NCBI RefSeq assembly: GCF_000739735.1
Contig: NZ_BBJF01000005.1
Coordinates: 620,001 to 684,000 of the forward strand
Length of the DNA stretch: 64,000 bases
DNA from: Paraburkholderia ginsengisoli NBRC 100965
GTDB lineage: Bacteria > Pseudomonadota > Gammaproteobacteria > Burkholderiales > Burkholderiaceae
Direction of reading: 5' to 3'
Every line of letters starts with the position of its first letter. The first letter of the stretch is position 1. Below, in pieces: positions 16,997 through 26,718 of the stretch. The notes under the pieces are model-generated. The model searched no databases. It was not told the origin of the DNA and saw nothing but the letters and a program-made list of their open reading frames with translations. The position numbers and the translations under genes are program-made.

Positions 16997-19027
16997 CTAG
17001 CGACGGCGGCCGAGCAGCCACATCAGATACGGCGCGCCGATCAGCGTCGCGACGAGGCCGGCCGGCAGTTCGCGCGGCATCAGCAACGCGCGGCCGAGCC
17101 AGTCGGCGACGACGATCGTCAGCGCGCCGATCGGCGCGGCCAGCAACACCTGCTGCAACGGCCGCCGCGCGCCGAGCAGCCGCGCGAAATGCGGCGCGGT
17201 CAGGCCGACGAACGACAGCGGCCCGACCACCAGCGTCGCGGCAGCGGTCAGCAACGCGATCAGCAACAGCAGCGCGAGGCGCGCGCCGCGCGTCGATACG
17301 CCGAGCGCGCGCGCCGACGCTTCGCCGAGCGGCAGGATCTGCAGCCAGCGGTTGCACAAAGGCGTCAACGCGCACAGCACGATGCACAGCACGAGCGCGA
17401 GAACCGCGTCGGTAGGCGTGATCGTGTAGGTCGAACCGGCGAGCCATTGCAGCAGGGTCGCCGCGCGTTCGCCGCCGCTCGCGATCGCTACCGCAACCAC
17501 CGCCTGGAAGAGCGCACCGATCGCGATGCCCGCCAGCAGCACGCGATCCGGCGCGAAGCGCGAACGCTGCGAGAACCAGAGAATCGCGAGCAGCGCGGCC
17601 AGTGCGCCGGCCGCGCTCGCCGCGATGCGCGCGACGTGTCCCGCGTCGCCGCGGCCGATCACCAGCGCGATCAGACCGAGCGCCGCGCCCGCGCTGACGC
17701 CGAGCACTTCGGGGCTGGCGAGCGGATTGCCGGTCACGCGCTGCATCAGCGTGCCGGCCACCGCGAGCATCGCGCCGGCGGCGAGCGCGGCGAGCGCACG
17801 CGGCGCGCGCCAGATCGCCACGCGGGAGAACTCGTCGAGACTGCTGAAGTGCCAGCCTTGCGGGCCGTGGCCGAAATCGAGCGCGAGCGCGAACGCTGCG
17901 AGCGTCAGCAGCGCGATACCGATGAAGCGCCCGCGCAACGCAGCGACGCCAACCGGTTGATGACGGGCATCGTTGTGATCGGCCGGCAGCCGCGACGCGC
18001 GATGCATGCGCGCGAGCAGCATCAGCATCAACGGCGCGCCGAACAGCGCGGTGGCCGCGCCGGTCGGAATCAGGTCGCCCATTGCGCCGGACAACCGCTG
18101 CACCGCCTGGTCGGTGAGCCAGAGGGTCAGCGCGCCGCACAACGGCGCGATGACCAGTCGCTGCGACAGGCGGCGCGCGCCTGCCATCTGCGCGAGCGCG
18201 GGCGCCGCAAGACCGACGAAGCCGATCACGCCGACCGCGCTGACTACCGCCGCGCTCAGCACCACCGCGAGCGCGAGCGCGGCGAGCCGCATGCGACGCA
18301 GCGACAGGCCGAGGCCGCGGGCGTTGACGTCGTCGAGACCGAACAGGGTCATCGGGCGTAGCAGCACGAACGCGCACAGACCGCCGGCGATGAGCCGCGA
18401 CGCGAGCATCATCACGTTGCTCCAGTCCTGCTGGACCAGCGAGCCGCCGCCCCAGATGAACATGCCGCGCAGGTACGGCGCGTAGAACAGTTGCAGCGCG
18501 ACGCCGATCGAGCCGCAATACAGCGTGACGACGAGCCCCGCCACTGCCACCGTGACCGGCGCAAGTCCGCCGCGCCACGCGAGGCCGAACACGATCAGCG
18601 CGGCGAGCAGGGCGCCGCCGAGCGCGAGCCACTGACCGGCGACGCCGAGCAGCGCGGGCGCCCACATCGTCGCGACGCTCAGCGCGAGTTGCGCGCCGGC
18701 GGAGACACCGAGCGTCATCGGTTCGGCGAGCGGATTGCGCAGGACCTGCTGGAAGATCGTGCCGGCGAGGCCGAGCAGCGCACCGCACAGCCAGCTGATC
18801 GCGAGACGCGGCAACCAGCTGTCGTGGACGATGATCTGCCGGATGTCATGCGTATCGGGCGACCACAACGCGCGCCACCACAGCGGCGGCGGCAGAATCG
18901 TCGACAGGCTCTGGACGCTCAGCGCGACGGCGCCGGCCAGCGCGAGCAGGCCGAGCGCGGCGGGCAGCCACGCGCGAAGCGCCGCGTGCCGTGTGAGTAG
19001 CTGGGTGGCGAGGCGGGCGAGGTTCAT
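16997..19027 (-). CDS. FhuB-like double-length ferric-siderophore permease
   Basis: Inner-membrane permease of about 676 residues made of two fused FecCD domains, as in FhuB (about 660). Each half has about 10 helices and ends in the conserved L-x-L-P-x-GE/D-like loop that contacts the ATPase; GPLSFVGLTAPHFAR in the second half and GVIGFVGLAAPALA in the first mirror each other. The start overlaps the binding-protein stop by 4 bp. Hydroxamate-type siderophores are the usual cargo of FhuB-class permeases. Confidence 0.93.
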   Translation of the reverse strand: MNLARLATQLLTRHAALRAWLPAALGLLALAGAVALSVQSLSTILPPPLWWRALWSPDTHDIRQIIVHDSWLPRLAISWLCGALLGLAGTIFQQVLRNPLAEPMTLGVSAGAQLALSVATMWAPALLGVAGQWLALGGALLAALIVFGLAWRGGLAPVTVAVAGLVVTLYCGSIGVALQLFYAPYLRGMFIWGGGSLVQQDWSNVMMLASRLIAGGLCAFVLLRPMTLFGLDDVNARGLGLSLRRMRLAALALAVVLSAAVVSAVGVIGFVGLAAPALAQMAGARRLSQRLVIAPLCGALTLWLTDQAVQRLSGAMGDLIPTGAATALFGAPLMLMLLARMHRASRLPADHNDARHQPVGVAALRGRFIGIALLTLAAFALALDFGHGPQGWHFSSLDEFSRVAIWRAPRALAALAAGAMLAVAGTLMQRVTGNPLASPEVLGVSAGAALGLIALVIGRGDAGHVARIAASAAGALAALLAILWFSQRSRFAPDRVLLAGIAIGALFQAVVAVAIASGGERAATLLQWLAGSTYTITPTDAVLALVLCIVLCALTPLCNRWLQILPLGEASARALGVSTRGARLALLLLIALLTAAATLVVGPLSFVGLTAPHFARLLGARRPLQQVLLAAPIGALTIVVADWLGRALLMPRELPAGLVATLIGAPYLMWLLGRRR

Positions 19028-19998
19028 CGGCGGGTTTGCGTTTGCGCGGCGGCGGGTGTCGCCTCGTCGGGCGTGCGCGCGGTGGTCAGTGCCGTGGTCA
19101 ACGCATCGGCGAAGCGCGCCGCCGACGGCAGCATGCCGAAGCCCCAGAAAGGCGGTAGCGCGGCGACGCGTCCGTCGGCGACCGCGGGCAGCGCGTGCCA
19201 CAAACGGTTCGACGCCAGCGTGCGCGCGACACCGACCGGCAGCGGCTCGAAATAGAGCAGGTCGGCGGCGGGTGTGTCCGCGAGTGTTTCGAGCCCGGCC
19301 ACGCCGATGCCCCAATAGTCGGTCGGGCCGTGCCAGGCATTGGCGACATCAAGCGCGTTCATCACCTCCTGGAAGAGACTGCGCGCGCCGTACACGCCGA
19401 TATGCCGGCCGTCGAAAAAGCGGATCAGATAAAACGGGCTCGGCGCGCTGGGTGGTTGCGCGCGTGCGCGTTGCGCGGCGATGCGTGCGCGGCTCGTGGC
19501 GAGCACGCGGTCGGTCGCGTCGATCAGCGCATGACCGGCACGCTCGCGGCCGCACAAGCGCGCGAGTTGCAGCGTGACCTCCTGCGAATGGCGATAGGGC
19601 TCGCCCGCGTCGGTGTACACGGCAAACGCGCGCACAGGCGCGATGCGTTCGAGCATCTCGCGCTGCGACTCCTGGCTCGAATTGATCAGGATGAGATCGG
19701 GCGCGAGCTGCTGCAACAGTTCGAGGCTCGGTGCGAGACGCAAGCCCACGTCGGGCACGTGCGCGGGCACGCGCGGGGCGACCACGCTGTCGTTATACGC
19801 GCCGGTCTCGGCTGCGCCCGCCGGCGTCACGCCGAGCGCCAGCAGTGTTTCGACGAGTCCCCAGTCGAGCACGACGAGGCGCGGCACAGGGCCGATTCCA
19901 ATTCCAATGGATGGCGCGGCATGCGCGGCTGCGGTCGCGCTGGAGAGCGCGGCAAGCGGCGCGAGCGCGGCGCAACGGAGGAAGTCACGTCGCCGCAT
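19024..19998 (-). CDS. Siderophore-binding periplasmic protein, FhuD-like
   Basis: Substrate-binding protein of about 324 residues. It starts MRRRDFLR, a twin-arginine-type signal, followed by an Ala-rich hydrophobic stretch, so export by Tat is likely. The mature part has the class III fold pattern (RLVVLDWGLVETLLALGVTP, then DLILINSSQE). An in-frame GTG at 20013 would add five residues. It hands the ferric siderophore to the FhuB-like permease and lies between the ATPase and the permease genes with 1-bp and overlapping junctions. Confidence 0.9.
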   Translation of the reverse strand: MRRRDFLRCAALAPLAALSSATAAAHAAPSIGIGIGPVPRLVVLDWGLVETLLALGVTPAGAAETGAYNDSVVAPRVPAHVPDVGLRLAPSLELLQQLAPDLILINSSQESQREMLERIAPVRAFAVYTDAGEPYRHSQEVTLQLARLCGRERAGHALIDATDRVLATSRARIAAQRARAQPPSAPSPFYLIRFFDGRHIGVYGARSLFQEVMNALDVANAWHGPTDYWGIGVAGLETLADTPAADLLYFEPLPVGVARTLASNRLWHALPAVADGRVAALPPFWGFGMLPSAARFADALTTALTTARTPDEATPAAAQTQTRR

Positions 19999-19999
19999 C

Positions 20000-20875
20000 T
20001 CAGCGCGCCACACCGAGCCGGCTGCCGCTGTGCGGATGCACGACGATATCCATCGGAATGCCGTAGATCGATTCGAGCACGTCGCTTTGCATCACGTCGT
20101 CGGGCGTGCCGCGAGTCAGCAGGCGGCCGCTATGCAGCGCGATCAGTTCGTCGCAGAAACGCGTGGCGAGATTGATGTCGTGCAGCACGATCACCACCGT
20201 CAGCGCGTGGCTGTCGGTCAATGAACGCAGTAGCCGGAGCACGTCGATCTGATGCGCGATGTCGAGCGCCGACGTCGGCTCGTCGAGCAGCAGGCACGCG
20301 GCGCCTTGCGCGACCAGCATCGCGAGCCAAACGCGTTGGCGCTCGCCGCCGGACAGATGATCGACCAGTTGCGTTTCGAAGCGCGCGGTGTCGGTGAGCT
20401 GCAGCGCTTCGTCGATTTTCGCGTGATCGGCTGCGCGCAGACGACCGAGCGCGCCGTGCCATGGATAGCGGCCCAGCGCGACCAGTTCGCGCACCGTCAT
20501 GCCGGTGCCGGTCGGCGGATTCTGCGGCAGGTATGCGACCTGGCGCGCGAAGTCGCGGGCCGGCCACGCGGCGAGATCGGTGCCGTGCAGTTGCACCGTG
20601 CCGCGCGACGGCCGTTGTTGATGCGCGAGCAGCTTGAGCAAGGTGCTTTTGCCCGAACCGTTGTGGCCGATCAGCGCGATCATGCGGCTCGCGTGCAACG
20701 CGAGCGTGAGCGGTTGCAACAGGACCCGGCCGCCGGCTTCGAACGAGGCGCCGTCGAGTTGATACAGCGCGCGAGGCGCCCCCGGTGCGGCTTCGTCGTG
20801 AGGCGGCTGCCGCGCCGGTTGCTGCTCGGGTTGCTGTTCGAGTTGCTGCTGGGTCATGTCGATCAACGCGCTCAT
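20000..20875 (-). CDS. Ferric-siderophore ABC transporter ATPase, FhuC-like
   Basis: ATPase of about 291 residues with a Gln-rich N-terminal extension (residues 8-25). It has Walker A GHNGSGKST, signature LSGGE, Walker [12 protein letters not shown] and the switch His in VLHDIN. The start at 20875 follows AGAGGA very closely; an in-frame ATG at 20857 is an alternative. It powers the FhuB-like permease and is second in the operon, 22 bp after the receptor gene. Confidence 0.92.
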   Translation of the reverse strand: MSALIDMTQQQLEQQPEQQPARQPPHDEAAPGAPRALYQLDGASFEAGGRVLLQPLTLALHASRMIALIGHNGSGKSTLLKLLAHQQRPSRGTVQLHGTDLAAWPARDFARQVAYLPQNPPTGTGMTVRELVALGRYPWHGALGRLRAADHAKIDEALQLTDTARFETQLVDHLSGGERQRVWLAMLVAQGAACLLLDEPTSALDIAHQIDVLRLLRSLTDSHALTVVIVLHDINLATRFCDELIALHSGRLLTRGTPDDVMQSDVLESIYGIPMDIVVHPHSGSRLGVAR

Positions 20876-20897
20876 TCCTCTTTGCTTGCCGGTTCGC

Positions 20898-23105
20898 TTA
20901 CCAACGATAGCGGGCCGTGGCCAGCACTTCCACACCGTCACCGAAGTGACAGATGCCATAGCTCTGGCAGGATGCTACATAGGTCCGGTTGAACAGGTTC
21001 TTGCCGTTCAGCGAGAACAGCCAGTGCGTGCCGGTGTCGTAGTGGATCATCGCGTCGACCAATGTCCGCGAGCCGACGTGCAGCGTGTTGGTCTGGTCGT
21101 AAGTGGCGCCGATGTAGCGCACGCCGCCGCCGAAGCCCAGACCGCGGAACGTGCCCGCATGCAGCGTGTAGTCGAGCCACGCCGACGCGACGTGACGCGG
21201 AATGCCGTACGGCGTCAGGTTTTGCAGCGACACCGTCGTACCCGATAGCGTCGTGGCGGTCTGCGCGCTTTCGGTATTCACACTGTTCAGGTACGTGTAC
21301 GACGCGACGAGGTTGAGGTTGTCGTTCAGACTCGCCTGGCCTTCGAGTTCGAACCCGCGTGCGCGGATCTGGCCGATCTGCACGTTGTAGCCGAAGTGAT
21401 CGGGGTCGGGATCGGCGCTCGACACGTTGCGCTCGGTCAGATCGAACAGCGATGCGGTGATGAAACTGTTGAAGCCGGGCGGCTGATACTTCACGCCGAT
21501 TTCATACTGGTCGGCCGTGGTCGGCTTCAGCGGCGAGCCGCCGAAGGTCAAGCCGAGTTGCGGCTGGAACGACTTCGAGTAGCTCGCGTACGGCGCAATG
21601 CCATTGTCGAACAGATACACGACGCCGGTCCGCCATGTGAACGCGCGCTCCGATTGCGAGAAGTTGTAGCCTTGCAGCGGGTTGTTGTCCTCCTGCTGCG
21701 CCCAGTCCTGGCGTACGCCCATCAGGAAGCGCCACTTGCCGTAGGCGATCTGGTCCTGTGCGTAGAGGCCGAACTGCTTCATGCGGATCATGTCGTCGGA
21801 AGTCGAGGTCGTGCCGGCGATCGGCAGATAGACCGGATTGAACAGGTTCAGGCTCGGCTCGACGAAGTTCGAACCCACGGTCTGGTTGAACAGGATGCGC
21901 TGGAAGTCGAAGCCGAACAGCACCGTATGGCTCAACGGCCCGGTCGAGAATTTGGCTTGCGCCTGGTTGTCGACCGTGAAGAACTTCGCGGTTTCGTCGT
22001 TGGTGAACGAGTAGCGGTTGACCGTGGTGGTCGAACCCGGCGCGAAGCCGTTGGTGAACGGGAATACATTCGCCAGATCGTCGCTGACTACCGTGTAGCG
22101 CAGGTTCTGACGCACCGTCCACGTCTGGTTGAAGCGGTGTTCGAACTCATAGCCGAGCGAATATTGGGTGCGCGTGTGGTGGTCGAAATCCGGATCGCCG
22201 ACGTTCAGATGGCTCGAAATCTTGCCGTTCGGATTGTCCAGAATGCTGCCGCTCGCCGGCACATAGTTGTAGTAACCGACATTCGGATCGCGCTGGTATT
22301 TCGCGAGGATCGTCAGCGTGGTGTTTTCGTCAGGCTTCCACGTGACGGCCGGTGCGATGAACACGCGCGACTGTTTGGTGTCGTTGACTTCGGTACGGGA
22401 ATCGGACGCGAGGCCGGTCACGCGGTACGACAGTTTGCCGTCCTGGGTCAGTGCGCCGCCGAGATCGAAGCCGAATTCGGCCAGACGATGGCTGCCGGTC
22501 GTTGCGAAGATCTCGTGAATCGGCGTGGTGGTAGGGCGCTTGCTGACCAGATTCGCGATGCCGCCGGGGTTCGCCTGCCCATACAGCACCGACGACGGGC
22601 CGTGCAGCACGTCGATGCGTTCGAGTCCGTACGGATCGAAGTTCGGGATCGCGTAGCCGAAACTGGTGTCGCTCGGCATGCGCGTGCCGTCGAGGAACTG
22701 CTCGAGCGTGAAGCCGCGGCTGTACAGATAGGGCGCGCCTGCCGTCGAGCCGCCTTGCAGTTCGGGGAGCACGCTAGATGTATAGCGAAGCGCTTCGGCG
22801 ACGCTGCGCGCGCCTTGCGCGGTCATCTGGTCGCTCGTCACCACCGACACCGCCTGGGGCGTCTCGATCAGCGGCGTATCGGTCTTGGTCGCCGTCACAG
22901 CGGTCACGGGCACGAAGCCGTCGGCGGAACCGGTGCGCGAGTTTTCGCGAGTGCCGGTCACCTTGACGGCAGGCAGGCTGGCCGGATCGGCGGCCTTGGC
23001 CGCGTCGTCCTTCGATGTCTGTGCATAAACGGCCGATGTTCCGCTCAATAGGCAGAACAGCAACGCATTGCTTAGCGCGGTCGATCCGCGCACCCCGGTG
23101 CTCAT
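20898..23105 (-). CDS. TonB-dependent siderophore receptor (FhuA/FoxA class)
   Basis: Outer-membrane receptor of 735 residues. A signal peptide ends near AVYAQ; a short TonB-box-like segment (LPAVKVTG) and the plug domain follow (TPLIETPQAVSVVT, then GPSSVLYGQANPGG), then a 22-strand barrel ending in Trp (RYRW). The siderophore-receptor signature places it near hydroxamate/ferrichrome-type receptors. It is first in the operon and follows a Fur-box-like sequence. The C-terminal loop holds an unusual pair of Cys residues (CQSYGIC). Confidence 0.93.
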   Translation of the reverse strand: MSTGVRGSTALSNALLFCLLSGTSAVYAQTSKDDAAKAADPASLPAVKVTGTRENSRTGSADGFVPVTAVTATKTDTPLIETPQAVSVVTSDQMTAQGARSVAEALRYTSSVLPELQGGSTAGAPYLYSRGFTLEQFLDGTRMPSDTSFGYAIPNFDPYGLERIDVLHGPSSVLYGQANPGGIANLVSKRPTTTPIHEIFATTGSHRLAEFGFDLGGALTQDGKLSYRVTGLASDSRTEVNDTKQSRVFIAPAVTWKPDENTTLTILAKYQRDPNVGYYNYVPASGSILDNPNGKISSHLNVGDPDFDHHTRTQYSLGYEFEHRFNQTWTVRQNLRYTVVSDDLANVFPFTNGFAPGSTTTVNRYSFTNDETAKFFTVDNQAQAKFSTGPLSHTVLFGFDFQRILFNQTVGSNFVEPSLNLFNPVYLPIAGTTSTSDDMIRMKQFGLYAQDQIAYGKWRFLMGVRQDWAQQEDNNPLQGYNFSQSERAFTWRTGVVYLFDNGIAPYASYSKSFQPQLGLTFGGSPLKPTTADQYEIGVKYQPPGFNSFITASLFDLTERNVSSADPDPDHFGYNVQIGQIRARGFELEGQASLNDNLNLVASYTYLNSVNTESAQTATTLSGTTVSLQNLTPYGIPRHVASAWLDYTLHAGTFRGLGFGGGVRYIGATYDQTNTLHVGSRTLVDAMIHYDTGTHWLFSLNGKNLFNRTYVASCQSYGICHFGDGVEVLATARYRW

Positions 23106-23129
23106 GTGAATTTCCCAGTTTGTCGGTTA

Positions 23130-23156
23130 AATGAGATTGAGAATGATTACTACTAA
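23130..23156. promoter_or_regulatory. Fur box in the receptor/AraC divergent promoter
   Basis: The A/T-rich run AATGAGATTGAGAATGATTA continuing ACTACTAA contains TGAGAATGATTA, close to the GATAATGATAATCATTATC Fur consensus. It lies about 25-50 bp upstream of the receptor start, so iron-replete Fur should repress the whole six-gene operon. Confidence 0.6.
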
Positions 23157-23363
23157 ACTGCGGACTGCTGGTTTTGCTAGCTCTTGATGGCTATGAAAAT
23201 CGCTTTAAAACGGGTGGGGTGCGACAGACGAGATGACCACTAGCGCGGCCATGTGCAACTATAATCGGGGAGGGCGTCGTCAGTCAGGACAACTTCGGCA
23301 TAAAAATGGACAAGGTTGGCTGGTTCGATGCATTGAACTACGATTCAGGTAATTGATTCGGCC

Positions 23364-24164
23364 ATGAGCAAACCCAAGTTGCAAACCTTCGGCGACCGTT
23401 TTGCCGCCCGAGACGTGATCGCGCAGGCGATCGACTACGTCGACGGCACGCACGAAATTTCCCACATCCACCATCGCGCGCAACTGGTCTACGCGACCAG
23501 CGGCATCGTGCGCGCGATCACGCCGCTCGGTCTGTGGATGCTGACGCCCGGCAACGCGCTGCTGATCGGATCGCAGATCGAACATGAGCTGCATATGGTG
23601 GGGCAGGTGTCGATGCGCACGCTGTATATCGAGCCCGATTCACTGCCGCCGCAGAAGCAGGAGTGTCGCGTGATTGCGGTGGGAGATCTGTTGCGCGCAT
23701 CGATCCTCGGGATGTTCGATGCCGGCGCCGACGAGGCCGGCGAGAGCCGCACCGCGCTGATTGTGCCGCTGATCCTGCGTCTGTTGCAGGACGCGGAAGA
23801 CGGCGCGCACGTGTCGCGCCTGACGCTGCCGACCAACGCCAGGCTGCGCAGCATCTGCGAAAGTCTGATCGCGCAGCCCGCCAGTAACGACACGTTGGAG
23901 TTGTGGGCCGACCGGGTCGGCGCCAGTTCGCGCACGGTCGCACGCCTGTTTCGCCAGGAGACCGGCATGAGCTTTGGACAGTGGCGTGAACAGTTGCGGC
24001 TTGCCGAGGCAATGTCGAAACTGTCGATCGGCCATCCGGCGAGCCAGGTCGCACAGGACCTTGGTTATGCGGACGTGCGCACCTTTACCGTGATGTTCAG
24101 GCGCGCGTTCGGAAGCACGCCGCAGCAGTTCCGTCAGCAGTTTCGCAAGCCGCTCGCGGTTTGA
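23364..24164 (+). CDS. AraC-family regulator with N-terminal cupin
   Basis: Regulator of 266 residues. The N-terminal cupin (about 25-110, with HIHHRAQLVYA) is the sensing part. The C-terminal AraC domain (about 160-262) has the first helix-turn-helix around LELWADRVGASSRTVARLF and the second ending in DVRTFTVMFRRAFGSTPQQFR. It is transcribed away from the siderophore receptor across a 258-bp gap with the Fur box, so it may activate that operon or autoregulate. The NimR-like domain order also fits metabolite-responsive repressors unrelated to iron. Confidence 0.9.
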   Translation: MSKPKLQTFGDRFAARDVIAQAIDYVDGTHEISHIHHRAQLVYATSGIVRAITPLGLWMLTPGNALLIGSQIEHELHMVGQVSMRTLYIEPDSLPPQKQECRVIAVGDLLRASILGMFDAGADEAGESRTALIVPLILRLLQDAEDGAHVSRLTLPTNARLRSICESLIAQPASNDTLELWADRVGASSRTVARLFRQETGMSFGQWREQLRLAEAMSKLSIGHPASQVAQDLGYADVRTFTVMFRRAFGSTPQQFRQQFRKPLAV

Positions 24165-24270
24165 TACGTGGTCCGTCGCGGAGCGGCGCTCCGATCAAGC
24201 ATGTGTACGCGCACGCGTCGAGAGTAAAAGCAGAAGCGTCGAAGCGCGGCATCACGCCGACGCTCCACCC

Positions 24271-25167
24271 TCACTCTCTCAAACTCCCCCCAGCGACCGA
24301 AGTTTCGATCTTCACCGGCACCTCGGCTGTCGCCAGGCTCGCGCGCATGGCCGCGCTTCGCGCAACCGCCCGTCCCTGGCGGCGCATCACCCAGCGCTTC
24401 AGATACAGCAGCACCGCGCTCACCACGCCATACATCATCGTGACGATAAACGCTGCCTGCAGCAGCGATTGCGGCGCATAGCTCGACACATCCTGAGAGC
24501 GGTGCAGCAGCTCGTCGTACGGGATCACGTAGCCGAGCGACGTATCCTGCACGATCGCGAGCACCGAACTGATCAGCGCCGGCAACATGCTGCGCAGCGC
24601 CTGCGGCAGCACGACATACAGCATGGCCTGCGCTGGCCGCATGCCGAGCGCGAGCGCGGCTTCACGCTGTCCGCGCGGCAGCGACAGAATGCCCGCGCGC
24701 ACGACCTCGGCCGTCAGTGCCGAGTGATGCAGCGCCATCGCGAACACGAGGAATCCCAGCGCCGGCCAGTCGAAGCCGAGCGCGGGCAACTCGATCACCA
24801 TGAACAGGATCAGCAGCAGCAACGGAATCGCGCGGAAAAACTCGATGTACGCGCCGGCCAGCCGACTGATCCAAGGTCGCTTCGACAGGCGCCAGAGCGC
24901 GAGCGGAAACGCCATCGCGAACGCAACCAGCGCCGCGCAGGCTGCCGCCATGATCGTCGACACGAGTCCGTCGAACAGAAACTTCGCGGTGCCCCAATGA
25001 AAGAAGATCGCCCACTTGTCTGCTTCGAACTGACCGCTCGCTTCGAGGCGCATGCCGATCGCGACGAGCAACCCGCACACGGCCAGCGCGCTCAGCACCG
25101 ACACGATGCGCTGGCGCATCCGACCCACCGGGCCCGGCGCTTCGTAGAGTGTGTTGGTCCGGCTCAT
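24271..25167 (-). CDS. Polar amino-acid ABC transporter permease (second subunit)
   Basis: Inner-membrane permease of 298 residues with about 5 helices. The HEAA-type loop with EAALALGMRPAQAMLYVVLPQALR contacts the ATPase. Its ATG overlaps the stop of the first permease by 4 bp. A hydrophilic N-terminus (about 40 residues) and a basic C-terminal tail make it longer than its partner. With its partner it forms the glutamate/aspartate-type channel. Confidence 0.93.
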   Translation of the reverse strand: MSRTNTLYEAPGPVGRMRQRIVSVLSALAVCGLLVAIGMRLEASGQFEADKWAIFFHWGTAKFLFDGLVSTIMAAACAALVAFAMAFPLALWRLSKRPWISRLAGAYIEFFRAIPLLLLILFMVIELPALGFDWPALGFLVFAMALHHSALTAEVVRAGILSLPRGQREAALALGMRPAQAMLYVVLPQALRSMLPALISSVLAIVQDTSLGYVIPYDELLHRSQDVSSYAPQSLLQAAFIVTMMYGVVSAVLLYLKRWVMRRQGRAVARSAAMRASLATAEVPVKIETSVAGGSLRE

Positions 25168-25808
25168 CGCGCCACCGCCATTTTCTGTTCGAGCCGCCGC
25201 ATCAGCAGGCCGAGCGGAATCGTCAGCGCCATGTACGCGAGCATCGCGCTCGCAAAGGTCGGCACGGCCTGCGCGGTTTCGAAGTTGATCCGCTGCGCCG
25301 TGTAGGTGATGTCGAACACGCCGATTGCCGCCGCGATCGACGAAGCCTTGATCTGATTCACGAACAGGTTGCCGAGCGGCGGAATGACCGTGCGCATCGC
25401 CTGCGGGATCACCACGTTCGACAGCACCTGCGTGAACGTCATGCCCATGCTGCGTGCGGCTTCGACCTGGCCGGCGGGCACCGCGTTGACGCCCGCCTTG
25501 AGCACCTCGGCCACCCACGCCGCCGTGTAGAAGCCGAGCACGAGCACCGACGACGCCGTCAGCGAATACATGAAGCCGAGCTTCGGCAGGCCGAACACGA
25601 AGAGCAACAGCAGCGCGAGCAGCGGCGTCATACGCATGATTTCGACGTACGTCGCGGCGAACCACCGCAACGGCGCGAGCGGACCCACGGCCATCACGGT
25701 CAGCGCGATGCCGAGCGCGAACGCCATCGCGAAGGACAGCGCGGTCAGTTCGATCGTGACGCCCATCGCTTCGATGAAGCGCCACGCAAACGGAAGCAGG
25801 GAAGTCAT
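25164..25808 (-). CDS. Polar amino-acid ABC transporter permease (first subunit)
   Basis: Permease of 214 residues with the His/Glu/Gln/Arg-family permease pattern: AWVAEVLKAGVNAVPAGQVEAARSMG followed by VIPQAMRTVIPPLGN. It lies 15 bp after the binding-protein gene and overlaps the second permease. It pairs with that permease as the membrane pore of the importer. Confidence 0.93.
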   Translation of the reverse strand: MTSLLPFAWRFIEAMGVTIELTALSFAMAFALGIALTVMAVGPLAPLRWFAATYVEIMRMTPLLALLLLFVFGLPKLGFMYSLTASSVLVLGFYTAAWVAEVLKAGVNAVPAGQVEAARSMGMTFTQVLSNVVIPQAMRTVIPPLGNLFVNQIKASSIAAAIGVFDITYTAQRINFETAQAVPTFASAMLAYMALTIPLGLLMRRLEQKMAVAR

Positions 25809-25823
25809 CTGGCTAGAAACGGA

Positions 25824-26660
25824 TCAGCGTGCGATCGTTGGCACTTGCGGCTTGCCGAGCGTGCCTTCCAGATTCTTCGCGTACAGCTTGTTCCAGGTGC
25901 CGTCCTTGATCGATTCCGCGAGCTGCGTGTCGATCCATTGACGGAACACCGCGTCGTCCTTTGCGACGCCCATGCCGTACGGCTCCTGCGTGAACGGCTT
26001 GCCGACGATGCGGAACTTGTTCGGCTGGCGCAGCGCCTCGCCGGCGAGCGTCGCACCGTCGTCGACGTACGCGTCGAAGCGGCCATCGGCGACGCCCTCG
26101 ACGCACGCAGACGTGTCGTTGAACGTGACGAACTTCGCTTGCGGCACGAGCTTCTTCACGTTGTCTTCGACCGTCGTGCCGTTCAGCACGCAGGCGGTCT
26201 TGCCGGCCAGATCCGTCACGCCGTGGATCGACGTGTCGGCGCGGCGCGTGAGAATGTCCTGGCCCGCGATGTAGTAAGGACCGGCGAAGCCGATCACTTT
26301 CTTGCGCGCGTCGTTGATGGTCAGCGTCGCGATCACCACATCGACGCGGCCGTTCTGCACGAACGGCAGGCGGTTTTCCGTAGTCGTCTTGACCCATTCG
26401 ACGTTGTCCGCCGAGCCGGTCAGCTTCTTCGCCAGCAGGCGCGCGAGGTCGCCCTCGAAGCCCTCGGTCTGGCCGGTCATCGGGTTGCGCACCGAGAACA
26501 TCAGCGTGTTCAGCGACGTGCCGACCACCAGCTTGCCTTTCTTCTGGATCTTCGCCATCGTCGAATCGGCGGGGAAGGTGTCGGCGTGGGCGGGCGCGAT
26601 GGCCGCGACGAGCGTTCCGGCCACACACGACGCCATGACGGCAAACGATTTGAAACCCAT
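25824..26660 (-). CDS. Amino-acid ABC transporter periplasmic binding protein
   Basis: Class II solute-binding protein of 278 residues. The ATG at 26660 has AAGGAG and a signal peptide ending APAHA. The mature part has KKGKLVVGTSLN, GFEGDLARLLAKKL and RVDVVIATLTIN, the pattern of glutamate/aspartate/glutamine receptors. Neighbouring asparaginase makes Asn/Asp/Glu the likely ligands (inference). Confidence 0.92.
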   Translation of the reverse strand: MGFKSFAVMASCVAGTLVAAIAPAHADTFPADSTMAKIQKKGKLVVGTSLNTLMFSVRNPMTGQTEGFEGDLARLLAKKLTGSADNVEWVKTTTENRLPFVQNGRVDVVIATLTINDARKKVIGFAGPYYIAGQDILTRRADTSIHGVTDLAGKTACVLNGTTVEDNVKKLVPQAKFVTFNDTSACVEGVADGRFDAYVDDGATLAGEALRQPNKFRIVGKPFTQEPYGMGVAKDDAVFRQWIDTQLAESIKDGTWNKLYAKNLEGTLGKPQVPTIAR

Positions 26661-26718
26661 GTTGCTATCTCCTTCGTTATACGAGACAGGTTGGCCCTGT
26701 CGATTCAGTCGATAAAAA

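Noticed and set aside
24179..24193. Hairpin CGGAGC-GGC-GCTCCG after the AraC gene as terminator
   Set aside because: Only a 6-bp stem and no T-run; could be chance in GC-rich DNA.
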